From Micromonospora yasonensis (GTDB taxonomy: Bacteria; Actinomycetota; Actinomycetes; Mycobacteriales; Micromonosporaceae): a stretch of 60,712 nucleotides of DNA. Position 1 is the stretch's first letter; each line of letters opens with the position of its first letter. The notes beneath the pieces were generated by a model. The model was not told the origin of the DNA. It saw only the letters and a program-made list of their open reading frames with translations, and did no database searches. Of the stretch, positions 1 to 8,531 are shown in pieces. Made by a program: the position numbers and the translations under genes. The stretch is taken from contig NZ_JAPDPH010000013.1 of assembly GCF_026013475.1 (NCBI RefSeq), positions 1 to 60,712 on the forward strand. The letters are read 5' to 3'.

Positions 1-863
1 GCCTGGTGCTGCTGCTGGCCCTGGCCGGGTCGCCCGTCCACGCCGCCGGCCCCGGCGGGGACTGCCCACCGGGGCAGAACGACTGCAACGTCTGGGACGA
101 CGACCCCGGCGTACCCGGCGGGCCGGGCGGCGGGAGCACCGGCGGCGGGGGCTCCGGTGACGGTGCCACGCCGAAGTGCCAGTGGGACGGCCGGGTCATC
201 CCCTGCTACGACAACCTGCTGGGCTGGTTCAACAACAGCGACGGCTGCTACTACAAGCTCGAGGAGCCGCAGCCGGAGGCGCCCGACGGCAAGCAGTGGT
301 ACCTCCGTACCTGCAATGGCGGGGACCTGGGCGACCAGAGCGAAGTCCTGCTCGACGCCCCGCCGCCCGGCTACGGCGCGCCGCCCGACCCGGAGGAGCT
401 GGCCCGCCGGGCGCTCGCCTCGATCTCGCTGCTGCCGCCCCGGATCGCGGTCGCACCCCGGCGGAGCAAGGGACCGGGCCTGGTCGGGCTGCCGGTCTGG
501 ATGTGGGCCAGCTCGGGCCCGGGCTACTTCGGGCCGCTCACCGCGTCCGCCTCGGACCGGGGCCTGACCGTCGAGATCACCGCCCAGGTGGACCGGATCG
601 TGTGGACCATGGGCGACGGCCAGAAGGTCACCTGCACCGGACCGGGCACACCGTACGCGGCCGACGGTCCCCTGGCCGGGCTGACCTCGCCGGACTGCGG
701 CTACGACCCGGGCTACGCCCGGGCCGGCACGTACCGGGTGAGCGCCACCACGTTCTGGACCGTGCACTGGTCCGGCGGGGGCGAGAGCGGCGACATCGCG
801 CAGAGCCGGGTCAGCGGAACGGTCCCGGTGCAGATCAACGAACTTCAGGTGGTGGCGCGATGA
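1..863 (+). CDS. Secreted Tad-locus protein, 5' partial
   Basis: The frame is open to the left window edge. The first GTG (position 6) would give a signal peptide without a basic n-region, so the true start probably lies upstream. A hydrophobic core (LLLALAG) and an AxA-like cleavage site (VHAA) are visible, followed by a Gly/Pro-rich linker and several cysteines, so it is exported and may be disulfide bonded. The C-terminal third contains a GDG turn and beta-rich sequence faintly like a PKD fold. No family recognised. The stop overlaps the next start (ATGA at 860-863), so it is translated as part of the downstream pilus operon; its role there (surface or assembly factor) is inference. Confidence 0.75.
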   Translation, partial: LVLLLALAGSPVHAAGPGGDCPPGQNDCNVWDDDPGVPGGPGGGSTGGGGSGDGATPKCQWDGRVIPCYDNLLGWFNNSDGCYYKLEEPQPEAPDGKQWYLRTCNGGDLGDQSEVLLDAPPPGYGAPPDPEELARRALASISLLPPRIAVAPRRSKGPGLVGLPVWMWASSGPGYFGPLTASASDRGLTVEITAQVDRIVWTMGDGQKVTCTGPGTPYAADGPLAGLTSPDCGYDPGYARAGTYRVSATTFWTVHWSGGGESGDIAQSRVSGTVPVQINELQVVAR

Positions 864-1519
864 GTGTGGCGACCCGGAACGGGATCCCGTCGGAGGCGCC
901 GGTGGCGCCGCCCCGGGTGGTCCGGCAGCGGCGGGTACGTCCCGGCCTGCTCGGCCTGGCGGTGCTGCTCATCGCCCTGGGCGGGCTGGGCGCGACGTTC
1001 GCGGTGACCTCGGTCCGGTCGACCGGCAGCTACCTGGCGGTGGCCCGGCCCGTCGACGTGGGCGAGCAGCTCACCACCGACGACCTGGTCACCGTCCGGG
1101 TCTCCGGCGGGCGGGAACTGCGCCCGGTGCCGGCCAGCCGGCTCAAGGAGGTGCTCGACCTGCGCGCCGCCGTCCGGCTGACCCCGGGCACGCTGCTGAC
1201 CCGCGGTCAGCTCACCGACGCCCCGCTGCTCGGGCCCGGGCAGCAGCAGATCGCGCTCGGCCTCAAGCCGGCCCGGGTGCCGGCCCGCAAGCTCCACCCC
1301 GGCGACAAGGTCCTGCTGGTCAGCACCCCGGAACGGCAGGCCGACGGGACCGCCGCCACCAGCGGCGGCACCCGGTTCGAGGGCACCGTCATCGACAGCG
1401 CCACGCCGGAGAACGACGACGTGGTGGTCTATGTCGCGCTCGCCGTCCGCGACGTGCCGCCGGTGGTGGCGCTGGCCGCCGACGACCGGATCGCGCTCGT
1501 GCTCACCGAGGCGGCCTGA
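860..1519 (+). CDS. SAF-domain membrane protein (CpaB/RcpC-like)
   Basis: 219 residues. A basic, Pro-rich N-terminus precedes one transmembrane segment (about residues 33-55, LLGLAVLLIALGGLG), then a SAF domain (about 62-130) with the typical VDVGEQLTTDDL entry, and a small beta-rich C-terminal domain. Proteins of this shape (CpaB/RcpC) sit at the outer end of Tad pilus machines; in Gram-positives they are membrane anchored and probably face the wall. It starts by ATGA overlap with the preceding gene and its TGA overlaps the next ATG at 1519. Family assignment is by domain architecture and context. Confidence 0.8.
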   Translation: MSVATRNGIPSEAPVAPPRVVRQRRVRPGLLGLAVLLIALGGLGATFAVTSVRSTGSYLAVARPVDVGEQLTTDDLVTVRVSGGRELRPVPASRLKEVLDLRAAVRLTPGTLLTRGQLTDAPLLGPGQQQIALGLKPARVPARKLHPGDKVLLVSTPERQADGTAATSGGTRFEGTVIDSATPENDDVVVYVALAVRDVPPVVALAADDRIALVLTEAA

Positions 1520-2352
1520 TGGCGATCATCGCCCTGGTCTCCGCGAAGGGTTCCCCCGGCGTCACCACGTCCGCGCTGGCCGCCGCGTTGAGCTGGCCCC
1601 GGCGGCTGGTGCTGGCCGAGTGCGACCCGGCGGGCGGCTCGATCCTCGCCGGTTACCTGGGCGGGGCGCTGGACGGACCCCGGGGCATCGGTGAGCTGGC
1701 CGTCGGGGAGCTGCGCGACGGCAACCTGGAGACCGCGTTCTGGTCTCAACTGGTCGACCTGGACGCGCCCAAGCGGGAGCGGCTGCTGCTGCCGGGCGTG
1801 GTCGACCCGGCCCAGGCCGGCAGCGTCACCCCGTTGTGGCAGCGGTTCGCCGACTTCTTCACCGGACTGGAACGGGGTGTCCCCCCGTACGACGTGCTGG
1901 TCGACTGCGGCCGGCTGCAGGTGGGCGGTCCACCCTGGCCGGTGCTGCGGGCCGCCGCGATCGTGCTGCTGGTCACCCGCGCCCATCTGCCCGACCTGTC
2001 GGCCACCCGGTCGACCATCCAGGCGATCGAGCGGGACTTCACCGAGCACCGGCTGCCCCCGGGCACGCTGCGGCTGCTGGTGGTCGGCGACGGCCACGGC
2101 AACAGCGAGATCAGCAAGGCGCTGCGGCTGCCGGTGATCGCCCGGCTGCCGCACGACCCGCGTACCGCGGAGGTGCTCAGCCTCGGCGGCACCGTACGCG
2201 CCGGACGGCCGCTGATGCGCGCGGCCGGTGCCCTGGAGGTGCCGGTCCGGGCGCTGCTGGACCGGCGGCGGGCCCGGCTGGCCTGGCCCGGGGCCGCGCA
2301 GCCGCGGGCGGTGGCCGCGCCGACCGTGCCGGGGGTGTCCGGTGCGGTTTGA
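1519..2352 (+). CDS. CpaE/TadZ-like MinD-family ATPase
   Basis: 277 residues. The N-terminus has a deviant Walker A (SAKGSPGVTTSAL, about residues 8-20) in which the signature lysine of the MinD/ParA class is kept but the usual GKT lysine is Val. The switch-type CDPAGG motif follows at about 36. In Tad systems such proteins localise the secretion machine. The C-terminal tail is Pro/Ala rich. It overlaps both neighbours: ATG within the upstream stop, and the next GTG lies inside its last codons. The altered P-loop suggests weak or no ATP hydrolysis, which is inference. Confidence 0.85.
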   Translation: MAIIALVSAKGSPGVTTSALAAALSWPRRLVLAECDPAGGSILAGYLGGALDGPRGIGELAVGELRDGNLETAFWSQLVDLDAPKRERLLLPGVVDPAQAGSVTPLWQRFADFFTGLERGVPPYDVLVDCGRLQVGGPPWPVLRAAAIVLLVTRAHLPDLSATRSTIQAIERDFTEHRLPPGTLRLLVVGDGHGNSEISKALRLPVIARLPHDPRTAEVLSLGGTVRAGRPLMRAAGALEVPVRALLDRRRARLAWPGAAQPRAVAAPTVPGVSGAV

Positions 2353-3874
2353 GCCGGTCTCCCACGACCCGCGCGGGCAGCAGCCGGGCGCCACCTCCAC
2401 GGTGCCGCCGCTGGCCCCGCCGAACGGCCGGCAGCACGGGCCCGGGGCGGCGCCGCTGCCCGCAGGGCCGTCGACGCCTCCGCCGCCCCGGCCCCGGGTG
2501 GACTTCGCGGTGGTCCGCGAGCTGCGCCGGGAGCTGAGCGAACGGCTCACCCTCTGGCAGCGCGGCCGGGAGTTCGACGCCGACGCCGAGGAGGTCGAGC
2601 GGGCCCGGCTGGCCGTCGCGGTGGTCTCCGCGTATGCGGACTCGGTGCGCCGGGCCGGCACCCCGATGCCCGCCGAGGAGGAGCGGCTGCTGCTCGACCA
2701 GGTGACCGCCGAGCTGGTCGGCCTGGGCCGGCTCCAGACGCTGCTGGTCGACGACACCATCGAGGAGGTGCACATCCTCGGCTGCGACCAGGTACGCATC
2801 ACCCGGCACGGTGGGGGCGTCGACTGGGCGGAGCCGATCGCCGACAGCGACGACGAGCTGGTGGAGATCCTCCAGGCGGCGGCCCGCCGGGCGGGGGCCA
2901 CCGAGCGGTCGTTGTCCACCTCGAAGCCCACCCTCGACCTGCAACTGCCCGACGGCAGCCGGCTGGCCGCGGTGTTCCTGGTCAGCCACCGCCCGTACGC
3001 GGTGATCCGGAAGCACAACACCCTCGAGGTGAGCCTGGAGGACATCGCCGGCGGCCGGCCCGACCTGGACGAGATGATCGATCCGCTGCTGCGCGACTTC
3101 CTCCGCGCGTCGCTGCGGGCCGGGCTGAACATCATGGTCGCCGGGCTGGCCGGGGCCGGGAAGACCACGATCATCCGGGCGCTGATGGACGAGATCCCGG
3201 CGGACGAGCCGTACGTGCTGCTGGAGGAGAGCCGGGAGCTGCTGCCGGCCCGGCGGGGGCACAAGCACCGCGCGGTGATGAGCTTCGAGGCCCGTGAGGG
3301 GCACGGCGAACGCGGCATGGACGGCCGCCCGGCCGGCGAGGTGAGCATCGCCGACCTGATCCCGGTCTCGCTGCGGATGGGCGTGCTGCGGATCATCGTC
3401 GGCGAGGTCCGGTCCCGGGAGATCGTGCCGATGCTCCAGGCGATGACCACCAGCCGCGGGTCGATGTGCACCATCCACGCCCGTACCCCGGCCGGGGTGA
3501 GCGAGCGGATCATCGAGCTGGCCCTCTCCCACGGCCGGGAGATGACGGTCGACCAGGCCCGCCGGATGGCGGGCAACGCGCTCGACCTGATCGTCTACGT
3601 CACGGTCGAGGACGAGACCGCGATCGGCGGGCGCAAGCACCGCTTCGTCTCGTACGTCGAGGAGGTCATCGGCGTCGGCGAGGGCAACCGGATCACCACC
3701 ACGACGGTCTTCGGGCCGGGCCCGGACGGCCGGGCGGTGCCCCGGCACCTGCCCGAGCGGATCCGCGACCAACTGCTCCGGGTCGGCTACGACGCCCGGC
3801 TGCTGACCCGCTTCATCGAGGCCGGCACCGGCGCCTGGCGCCGCCCCCGGCACAGCCGGCTCGGGGGGCGCTAG
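2342..3874 (+). CDS. tadA: TadA/CpaF secretion ATPase
   Basis: 510 residues from GTG at 2342, chosen because a GGGGGTG ribosome site lies just upstream and it overlaps the previous stop, as elsewhere in the operon. After a disordered Pro-rich N-terminus (about 45 residues) comes the type II/IV secretion ATPase fold: Walker A AGLAGAGKTT (about 266-275), the Asp/His boxes, and IIVGEVRSRE, where the Glu of the Walker B region lies, followed by TSRGSMCTIHA. This is the hexameric motor that drives Flp pilus assembly at the inner face of the membrane. It is followed two bases later by tadB. Confidence 0.95.
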   Translation: MRFEPVSHDPRGQQPGATSTVPPLAPPNGRQHGPGAAPLPAGPSTPPPPRPRVDFAVVRELRRELSERLTLWQRGREFDADAEEVERARLAVAVVSAYADSVRRAGTPMPAEEERLLLDQVTAELVGLGRLQTLLVDDTIEEVHILGCDQVRITRHGGGVDWAEPIADSDDELVEILQAAARRAGATERSLSTSKPTLDLQLPDGSRLAAVFLVSHRPYAVIRKHNTLEVSLEDIAGGRPDLDEMIDPLLRDFLRASLRAGLNIMVAGLAGAGKTTIIRALMDEIPADEPYVLLEESRELLPARRGHKHRAVMSFEAREGHGERGMDGRPAGEVSIADLIPVSLRMGVLRIIVGEVRSREIVPMLQAMTTSRGSMCTIHARTPAGVSERIIELALSHGREMTVDQARRMAGNALDLIVYVTVEDETAIGGRKHRFVSYVEEVIGVGEGNRITTTTVFGPGPDGRAVPRHLPERIRDQLLRVGYDARLLTRFIEAGTGAWRRPRHSRLGGR

Positions 3875-3876
3875 GC

Positions 3877-4776
3877 ATGGCCACCATCGAACTCGTCGCC
3901 CTGGTTTCCGGGGCGGTCTGCGTGGCCGGCCTGGTGCTGGCCGTGGTCGCGCTGGTCGGCACCCGCCGGCCGCCCCGCCGGGCACCGGGCGCCGGGCCGG
4001 GGCTGCGCCGGCTCTGGACCGGCTCCGGGGCGAGCGCCCGGGAGCAGCACCGCTACCGGCTCCTGCTCGGCGCGGCGGTGGTCGCCGGCGCGCTGGCCTT
4101 CCTGCTGACCGGGCTGCCGGTGGTCGGCCTGCTGGTGGCGCTCGCGGTGCCCGGGGTGCCGTGGCTCTTCGCGGTCGGCCAGGCCGAGCAGCGGGCCATC
4201 GCCCGGATCGAGGCGGTCGGCGAGTGGACCCGCCGGCTGAAGGACATCTGCGGCACCGGCCAGGGCCTCCAGCAGGCCATCATCGGCACCATCGCGACCG
4301 CGCCCGAGGAGATCCAGGACGAGGTACGCACGCTGGCCGCCCGGTTGCAGGCCGGCTGGCTGGCGAAGTCCGCCCTGCTCGCGTTCGCCGACGAGATCGG
4401 CGACCCGGTCTGCGACCAGGTGGTGGCGGCGCTGATCCTGCACCTCACCGACCGGGGCGAGCGGCTGGGTGACGTGCTCGGCTCGATCGCCTCGGCCGCG
4501 TCGGCCGAGGTGGCCACCCGGCGGGAGATCGAGGCGAAGCGGACCCAGCCGCGGTTCGCGGTCCGCTTCCTCACCGGGATGACCCTGGCCGCCCTCGCGT
4601 ACGGGCTGGTCAACCGGGAGTACGTGCGGCCGTACGCGACACCGTTCGGGCAACTGGTGATGGCGGTGCTCGGGGCCGCGTTCGTCGGGCTGCTGATCTG
4701 GGTGCGTGCGATGAGCCAGCCACCCCGGCCGGCGCGCTTCCTGCCCGCCCCCGACCCCGAGGCGGCGATCGCATGA
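3877..4776 (+). CDS. tadB: TadB, GspF-type platform protein
   Basis: 299 residues. N-terminal membrane segments (about 5-27, 65-100), a cytosolic helical T2SSF domain (about 130-240) and two C-terminal membrane segments (about 238-255 and 262-280). This is the usual TadB topology, an inner-membrane platform that couples TadA to the pilus. Start ATG lies 2 nt after tadA; stop overlaps the tadC ATG. Length fits the family. Confidence 0.9.
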   Translation: MATIELVALVSGAVCVAGLVLAVVALVGTRRPPRRAPGAGPGLRRLWTGSGASAREQHRYRLLLGAAVVAGALAFLLTGLPVVGLLVALAVPGVPWLFAVGQAEQRAIARIEAVGEWTRRLKDICGTGQGLQQAIIGTIATAPEEIQDEVRTLAARLQAGWLAKSALLAFADEIGDPVCDQVVAALILHLTDRGERLGDVLGSIASAASAEVATRREIEAKRTQPRFAVRFLTGMTLAALAYGLVNREYVRPYATPFGQLVMAVLGAAFVGLLIWVRAMSQPPRPARFLPAPDPEAAIA

Positions 4777-5636
4777 TGGTCAACTGGCAGCTCGCCGTCG
4801 CCGTGCTCGGCGGGTCGGCCGTCGGCCTCGGCCTCTTCCTGGTGGTCCGCGAGGCGCTGCCAGCCACCCCGGCGCTCGGCCCGGCGCTGCGCCGGCTGCA
4901 CCAGCCGCCCGGTCAGGTGACCGGCACCGGCAGCGGGCCGGACTGGCTGGCCGGCCTGTCCCGCTGGTTGCGCCCGCCGCACCGCCAGCTCGCCCTGCTC
5001 GACCGCACCCCCGAGCAGTACGCGCTGTCGCTGCTGCTGTCCGCGCTGATCGGGTTCGCCACCCCGGCCGTGCTGTCGGCCGTGCTGTTCGTCGGCGGGG
5101 TGTCGCTGCCGCTGGTCGTACCGGTGCTCGGGAGTCTGGGGCTGGCGTTCCTCGCCGGGCTGGTCGCACACCGGGACGTGCTGGCGAAGGCGGAGGCCGC
5201 GCGGGACGAGTTCCGCCAGGCGGTCTGCACCTATCTGGACCTGGTGGCCTTGCAGCTCTCCGCGGCGCACGGCCCGGTGCAGTCGCTGGAACGCGCGGCG
5301 ACGGTCTGCGACGGCTGGGTCTTCGACCGGATCCGGGAGGCGCTGCGGATCGCCCAGCTCCAGATGCACTCCCCCTGGGACGAGCTGCAGGCGCTGGCCG
5401 ACCGGATCGGCATCCCGGAGCTGGGTGATGTGGGCGCGATCATGCGCTCCTCGGGCAGCGAGGGCGCCCAGGTGCACGAGACCCTGCGCAGCCGCGCCGA
5501 CTCGCTGCGCGACCAGATCCGCACCGACAACCTGGCCCGGGCCGAGGGCGTCACCAGCCGGCTGGACATCCCCGGCTCGCTGCTGGTGTTCGTCCTGCTC
5601 GGCTTCGCCGTCTATCCGTTCCTCGCCCGCCTGTGA
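4773..5636 (+). CDS. tadC: TadC, GspF-type platform protein
   Basis: 287 residues. A membrane segment at the N-terminus (about 6-27), a pair at about 83-125, a T2SSF helical domain in the middle (about 140-255) and a C-terminal membrane segment (PGSLLVFVLLGFAVYPF). TadC partners TadB in the pilus platform. Two in-frame ATGs (4773 and 4776) overlap the tadB stop; either may be used. Confidence 0.9.
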   Translation: MMVNWQLAVAVLGGSAVGLGLFLVVREALPATPALGPALRRLHQPPGQVTGTGSGPDWLAGLSRWLRPPHRQLALLDRTPEQYALSLLLSALIGFATPAVLSAVLFVGGVSLPLVVPVLGSLGLAFLAGLVAHRDVLAKAEAARDEFRQAVCTYLDLVALQLSAAHGPVQSLERAATVCDGWVFDRIREALRIAQLQMHSPWDELQALADRIGIPELGDVGAIMRSSGSEGAQVHETLRSRADSLRDQIRTDNLARAEGVTSRLDIPGSLLVFVLLGFAVYPFLARL

Positions 5637-5661
5637 ACCCACCCCGAGAAGGAGCTCCGAC

Positions 5662-5856
5662 ATGCACGTGATCAGCTACCTGCACACGGCGCTGGCCGCG
5701 CGCCTGGCCGAATTGCGCCACGACGCGGAGCGCGGGGACAGTCCGGTCCCCACCGCCGTGATCATCTTCGGCCTGGTGGCGGCGGCCATCGCGGTCACCG
5801 CTCTCGTCATGAACCGGGCGACCAACTGGATGGGCAACGTCCCGACCGCGCCCTGA
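5662..5856 (+). CDS. Small pilin-like membrane protein
   Basis: 64 residues from ATG 5662, with a good GAAGGAG ribosome site 8-10 nt upstream. A basic/acidic N-terminus, then GDSPVPTAVIIFGLVAAAI, a single hydrophobic helix, and a short polar tail. Position after tadC and size match the major Flp pilin of Tad loci, and the Gly before the helix could be a prepilin cleavage site, but the Glu expected at +5 is Pro. It may be the pilin of this system with unusual processing, or an assembly factor. It is the only gene here separated from its neighbours by short gaps rather than overlaps, consistent with a higher expression level. Confidence 0.7.
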   Translation: MHVISYLHTALAARLAELRHDAERGDSPVPTAVIIFGLVAAAIAVTALVMNRATNWMGNVPTAP

Positions 5857-5865
5857 CGGCCGACG

Positions 5866-6357
5866 ATGCGGCGCGCACTGTGGACAGGCGACGGCCGGGC
5901 AACGGGTGCCGTCCGGCCGCACCGGCCGGCCCGTGGCCTCCGCCGGGCGGTCGCGGCCGTCCGGCACCGGCTCGCCGAGGCCGGTACGGACCGGGGGGCG
6001 AATCCGGTGGAGCTGGCCGTGGTGATGCCGGCGATCCTGGTGCTGCTCTTCGGTTCGATCCAGCTCGCGGCGGTGTTCGTCGCCCGTTCCACGGCGCTGC
6101 ACGCGGCGGAGAGCGGGGTCGACGCGCAACGCGTCCTGGCGGCACCACCCGGCGCCGGTGAGGCACGGGCCCGGCGTTTCCTCCGGTCGACCGGCGACTG
6201 GCTGGTCGGCTGGGACGAGCGCGGACCCCGCTGCGTCACCACCGCCACCGAGGTGACCTGCACGGTCACCGGCCGGTCCCTGTCGGTCGTCCCCTGGGTC
6301 AGCTTCCCGGTCCGGCAGACCGCGCACGGCACCGTCGAACGCTGGACGACGAGGTGA
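5866..6357 (+). CDS. TadE-like pseudopilin
   Basis: 163 residues. After about 45 basic residues lies a class III-like prepilin motif G-ANPVE-LAVVMPAILVLLFG with Glu at +5, the mark of TadE-type minor pilins, then a soluble domain with two cysteines (CVTT, VTCTV) near the C-terminus. Such proteins are cleaved by a prepilin peptidase and take part in pilus assembly; no peptidase gene lies in this window. Stop overlaps the next GTG start. Confidence 0.85.
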   Translation: MRRALWTGDGRATGAVRPHRPARGLRRAVAAVRHRLAEAGTDRGANPVELAVVMPAILVLLFGSIQLAAVFVARSTALHAAESGVDAQRVLAAPPGAGEARARRFLRSTGDWLVGWDERGPRCVTTATEVTCTVTGRSLSVVPWVSFPVRQTAHGTVERWTTR

Positions 6358-6821
6358 GGCCGGTGCGGGAGCGGGGATCCGTGTCGATCGAGGTGGCGGT
6401 GCTGGCCCCGGCCTTCATCGCGCTGATGGTGCTGGCCGGCGTGGTCGGGCGTACCGCGGTCGCGGACGAGGCGGTGGAGTCCGCCGCGCACGACGCGGCC
6501 CGGGCCGCCTCGATCGCCCGGGACGCGGCCACCGGCCGGGCCGCGGCGACCAACGCCGCCCGGCGGCGGCTCGACTGGCGGGACCTGAGCTGCGCGGGCG
6601 CCCCGGCGCTCGCCTTCAGCGGCACGGTCCGGGGCGCACCGACCAGCTTCGGCCAGGCGTACCGGGCCGCCCCGGGGGTGCCGGCGACGGTGACCGTACG
6701 GGTGACCTGCCGGGTCTCCTTCGCCGACCTCCGGGCGCCCGGGCTGCCCGGGGTGCCCGGCTCGCACACCGTCTCGGCGAGCTTCACCTCACCGCTGGAC
6801 AGCTACCGGAGCCGAGGATGA
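6354..6821 (+). CDS. TadE-like pseudopilin (second copy)
   Basis: 155 residues from a GTG overlapping the previous stop (GTGA). Near the N-terminus RERG-SVSIE-VAVLAPAFIAL gives the TadE prepilin signature with Glu at +5. The soluble part carries two cysteines (LSCAG, VTCRV), which could form a disulfide as in its neighbour. Probably a minor pilin. ATGA overlap with the next gene. Confidence 0.85.
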   Translation: MRPVRERGSVSIEVAVLAPAFIALMVLAGVVGRTAVADEAVESAAHDAARAASIARDAATGRAAATNAARRRLDWRDLSCAGAPALAFSGTVRGAPTSFGQAYRAAPGVPATVTVRVTCRVSFADLRAPGLPGVPGSHTVSASFTSPLDSYRSRG

Positions 6822-7249
6822 CCGGGTGGACGGGCCGGGAGAGCGGCCGGGTCAGCCTCTTCCTCGCCGCCGCGATGGCCGGCGTCCTCATGATCATCGG
6901 GACGGCGTACGACACCGCCGGCCAGTTGCGGTCGGTGCGGCGCGCCGACGATCTCGCCGCCGAGGCGGCCCGCAGCGGCGGCCAGGTCATCGACCGCGCG
7001 CGGGCCATCGAGGGCGGCCCGAAGGAGATCGACGAGGCGGGCGCCCGGGTCGCCGTCGCGGACTACCTGCGCGCGGCCGGCGGGGTACGCGGCCACACCG
7101 TCAGCTTCCCCGTGGTCGACGGCGAGAAGCAGATCCGGGTACGGGTCCGCATCACCTACCGCCGGGAACTGCTCGGCCTGTTCGGCTTCCGGAACACCGT
7201 CACCGTCACCGGTGAGGCCACCGCACGGGCCCTCACCGGAGCCCCGTAA
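6818..7249 (+). CDS. TadG-like secreted/membrane protein
   Basis: 143 residues. A short basic N-terminus and one membrane helix (SLFLAAAMAGVLMIIG) preceded by G-RVSLF, so no Glu at +5. The rest is a small alpha/beta domain (to VTVTGEATARAL). Size and place match the TadG-like Flp-associated proteins that follow two TadE genes in actinobacterial Tad loci. Overlaps the upstream stop (ATGA). Confidence 0.75.
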   Translation: MTGWTGRESGRVSLFLAAAMAGVLMIIGTAYDTAGQLRSVRRADDLAAEAARSGGQVIDRARAIEGGPKEIDEAGARVAVADYLRAAGGVRGHTVSFPVVDGEKQIRVRVRITYRRELLGLFGFRNTVTVTGEATARALTGAP

Positions 7250-7265
7250 GGAAGGGAAGGCAGCC

Positions 7266-8381
7266 ATGGCCGTACCGCAACGCTCCGCCGTACGCCGGAC
7301 CAGCCAGGTCCTCACCGGGCTGGGTGCCCTCGTCGTGCTCTGCGCGGCGCTGGCCGGCGGGCCGGTCGCGCTCCTCGCCCTCGCCGGCAACCCCCTCCCC
7401 GACCACCTGCCCACCCTCGCCGAGGTGGGTACGGCGTTGACCAGCCGGGACGACGGGCAGCTCTTCCTGCGCGCGCTGGCGGTGCTGGGCTGGTTCGGTT
7501 GGGCGACGTTCGCGTTCTCCGTACTCGTGGAACTGCTGGCGGCGGTGCTCCGCCGGCCGGCGCCCCGGCTGCCCGGGATGGGCCGCCAGCAGCGGGCGGC
7601 GGCCGCGCTGGTCGGCTCGGTGGCGCTGATCCTGGCGGCTACCCCGGCCGCGGCGAGCGCCGCCACCCTGGCCGCACCCCAACCCGCCGCCGCCCCGGTG
7701 GCGGTCGCGGCGCCGGCCGCCCGGGCCGCGTCGCCGGCCTCCGATCCGGCGGTGTACCGGGTGGCGAAGGGCGACTACCTGGGCGAGGTGGCCGAGCGCT
7801 ACCTGGACGACTTCGACCGCTACCGGGAGGTGGCCCGGCTGAACCGGCTCGCCGACCCGGACCGGATCCACCCCGGCCAGCTGCTGAAGCTGCCGGAGGG
7901 TGCGGTCGACGACGGGGCCCGGCGGCACGCCACCGGCCGGTTGGTGGTGCGGCCGGTGGCCCCGTCCCGGCCCGCCCCTACGCCCCGCCCGCCGGCCGCC
8001 GCGCCGCACGCCCCGGGTACGGGTCCGGCGGCCACGCCGCACGCCCCGGGCACGGGCGCAGTGGCCCCCGGCGGCGGGTCGGGTGCGACGGCCGACGGAA
8101 GCGGCGCCGGCATGACCGGTCAGCCGGCCAAGCCCAAGCCCTACCCGTCCCGGGCCGACACGCCGAGGTCCACGGTGGAGGAGCCGGCGGGTCCGCCGCC
8201 GGCGATGGCGGCGGGCGCGTCCCGGGCCACCGGCGACGACGAGGGGATGAACCGGCCGCTGGCGATCTCGGCGGTGCTGGCGGTGGCGAGCATCGTCGGC
8301 GCGCAGATCGGCGCGGTACTCGGCCTGCGCCGCCGCCCCGCTGCCCGCGCCCTCGTCAGCGGCCGACACCGCAAGGACTGA
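7266..8381 (+). CDS. LysM-domain membrane protein
   Basis: 371 residues from ATG 7266 (GGAAGGGAAGG upstream). Membrane helices at about residues 17-40 and 70-92 and again near 115-135, then a LysM domain (about 162-210; VYRVAKGDYLGEVAERYL...IHPGQLLKLP) that binds peptidoglycan, a long Pro/Ala-rich linker, and a last membrane helix near 335-355. It ends the pilus operon and could anchor the apparatus to the cell wall; in streptomycetes similar LysM proteins close Tad operons. The anchoring role is inference. Confidence 0.8.
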   Translation: MAVPQRSAVRRTSQVLTGLGALVVLCAALAGGPVALLALAGNPLPDHLPTLAEVGTALTSRDDGQLFLRALAVLGWFGWATFAFSVLVELLAAVLRRPAPRLPGMGRQQRAAAALVGSVALILAATPAAASAATLAAPQPAAAPVAVAAPAARAASPASDPAVYRVAKGDYLGEVAERYLDDFDRYREVARLNRLADPDRIHPGQLLKLPEGAVDDGARRHATGRLVVRPVAPSRPAPTPRPPAAAPHAPGTGPAATPHAPGTGAVAPGGGSGATADGSGAGMTGQPAKPKPYPSRADTPRSTVEEPAGPPPAMAAGASRATGDDEGMNRPLAISAVLAVASIVGAQIGAVLGLRRRPAARALVSGRHRKD

Positions 8382-8391
8382 CGGCCGTCGC

Positions 8392-8450
<59 letters not shown>

Positions 8451-8454
8451 GGGG

Positions 8455-8502
8455 GATCTTGGAGGATTTCGGCCCCTCCCGGGGACGTTTCCTTCCAAGA
8501 TC
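8455..8502. terminator. Convergent-gene terminator hairpin
   Basis: GATCTTGGA at 8455-8463 pairs with TCCAAGATC at 8494-8502, with a smaller inner CCCC/GGGG stem. It lies between the convergent LysM and Rieske genes and could stop transcription from both sides. Confidence 0.6.
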
Positions 8503-8531
8503 TTCCTGCCGTCCGGGGCCGGCGCGACCGG

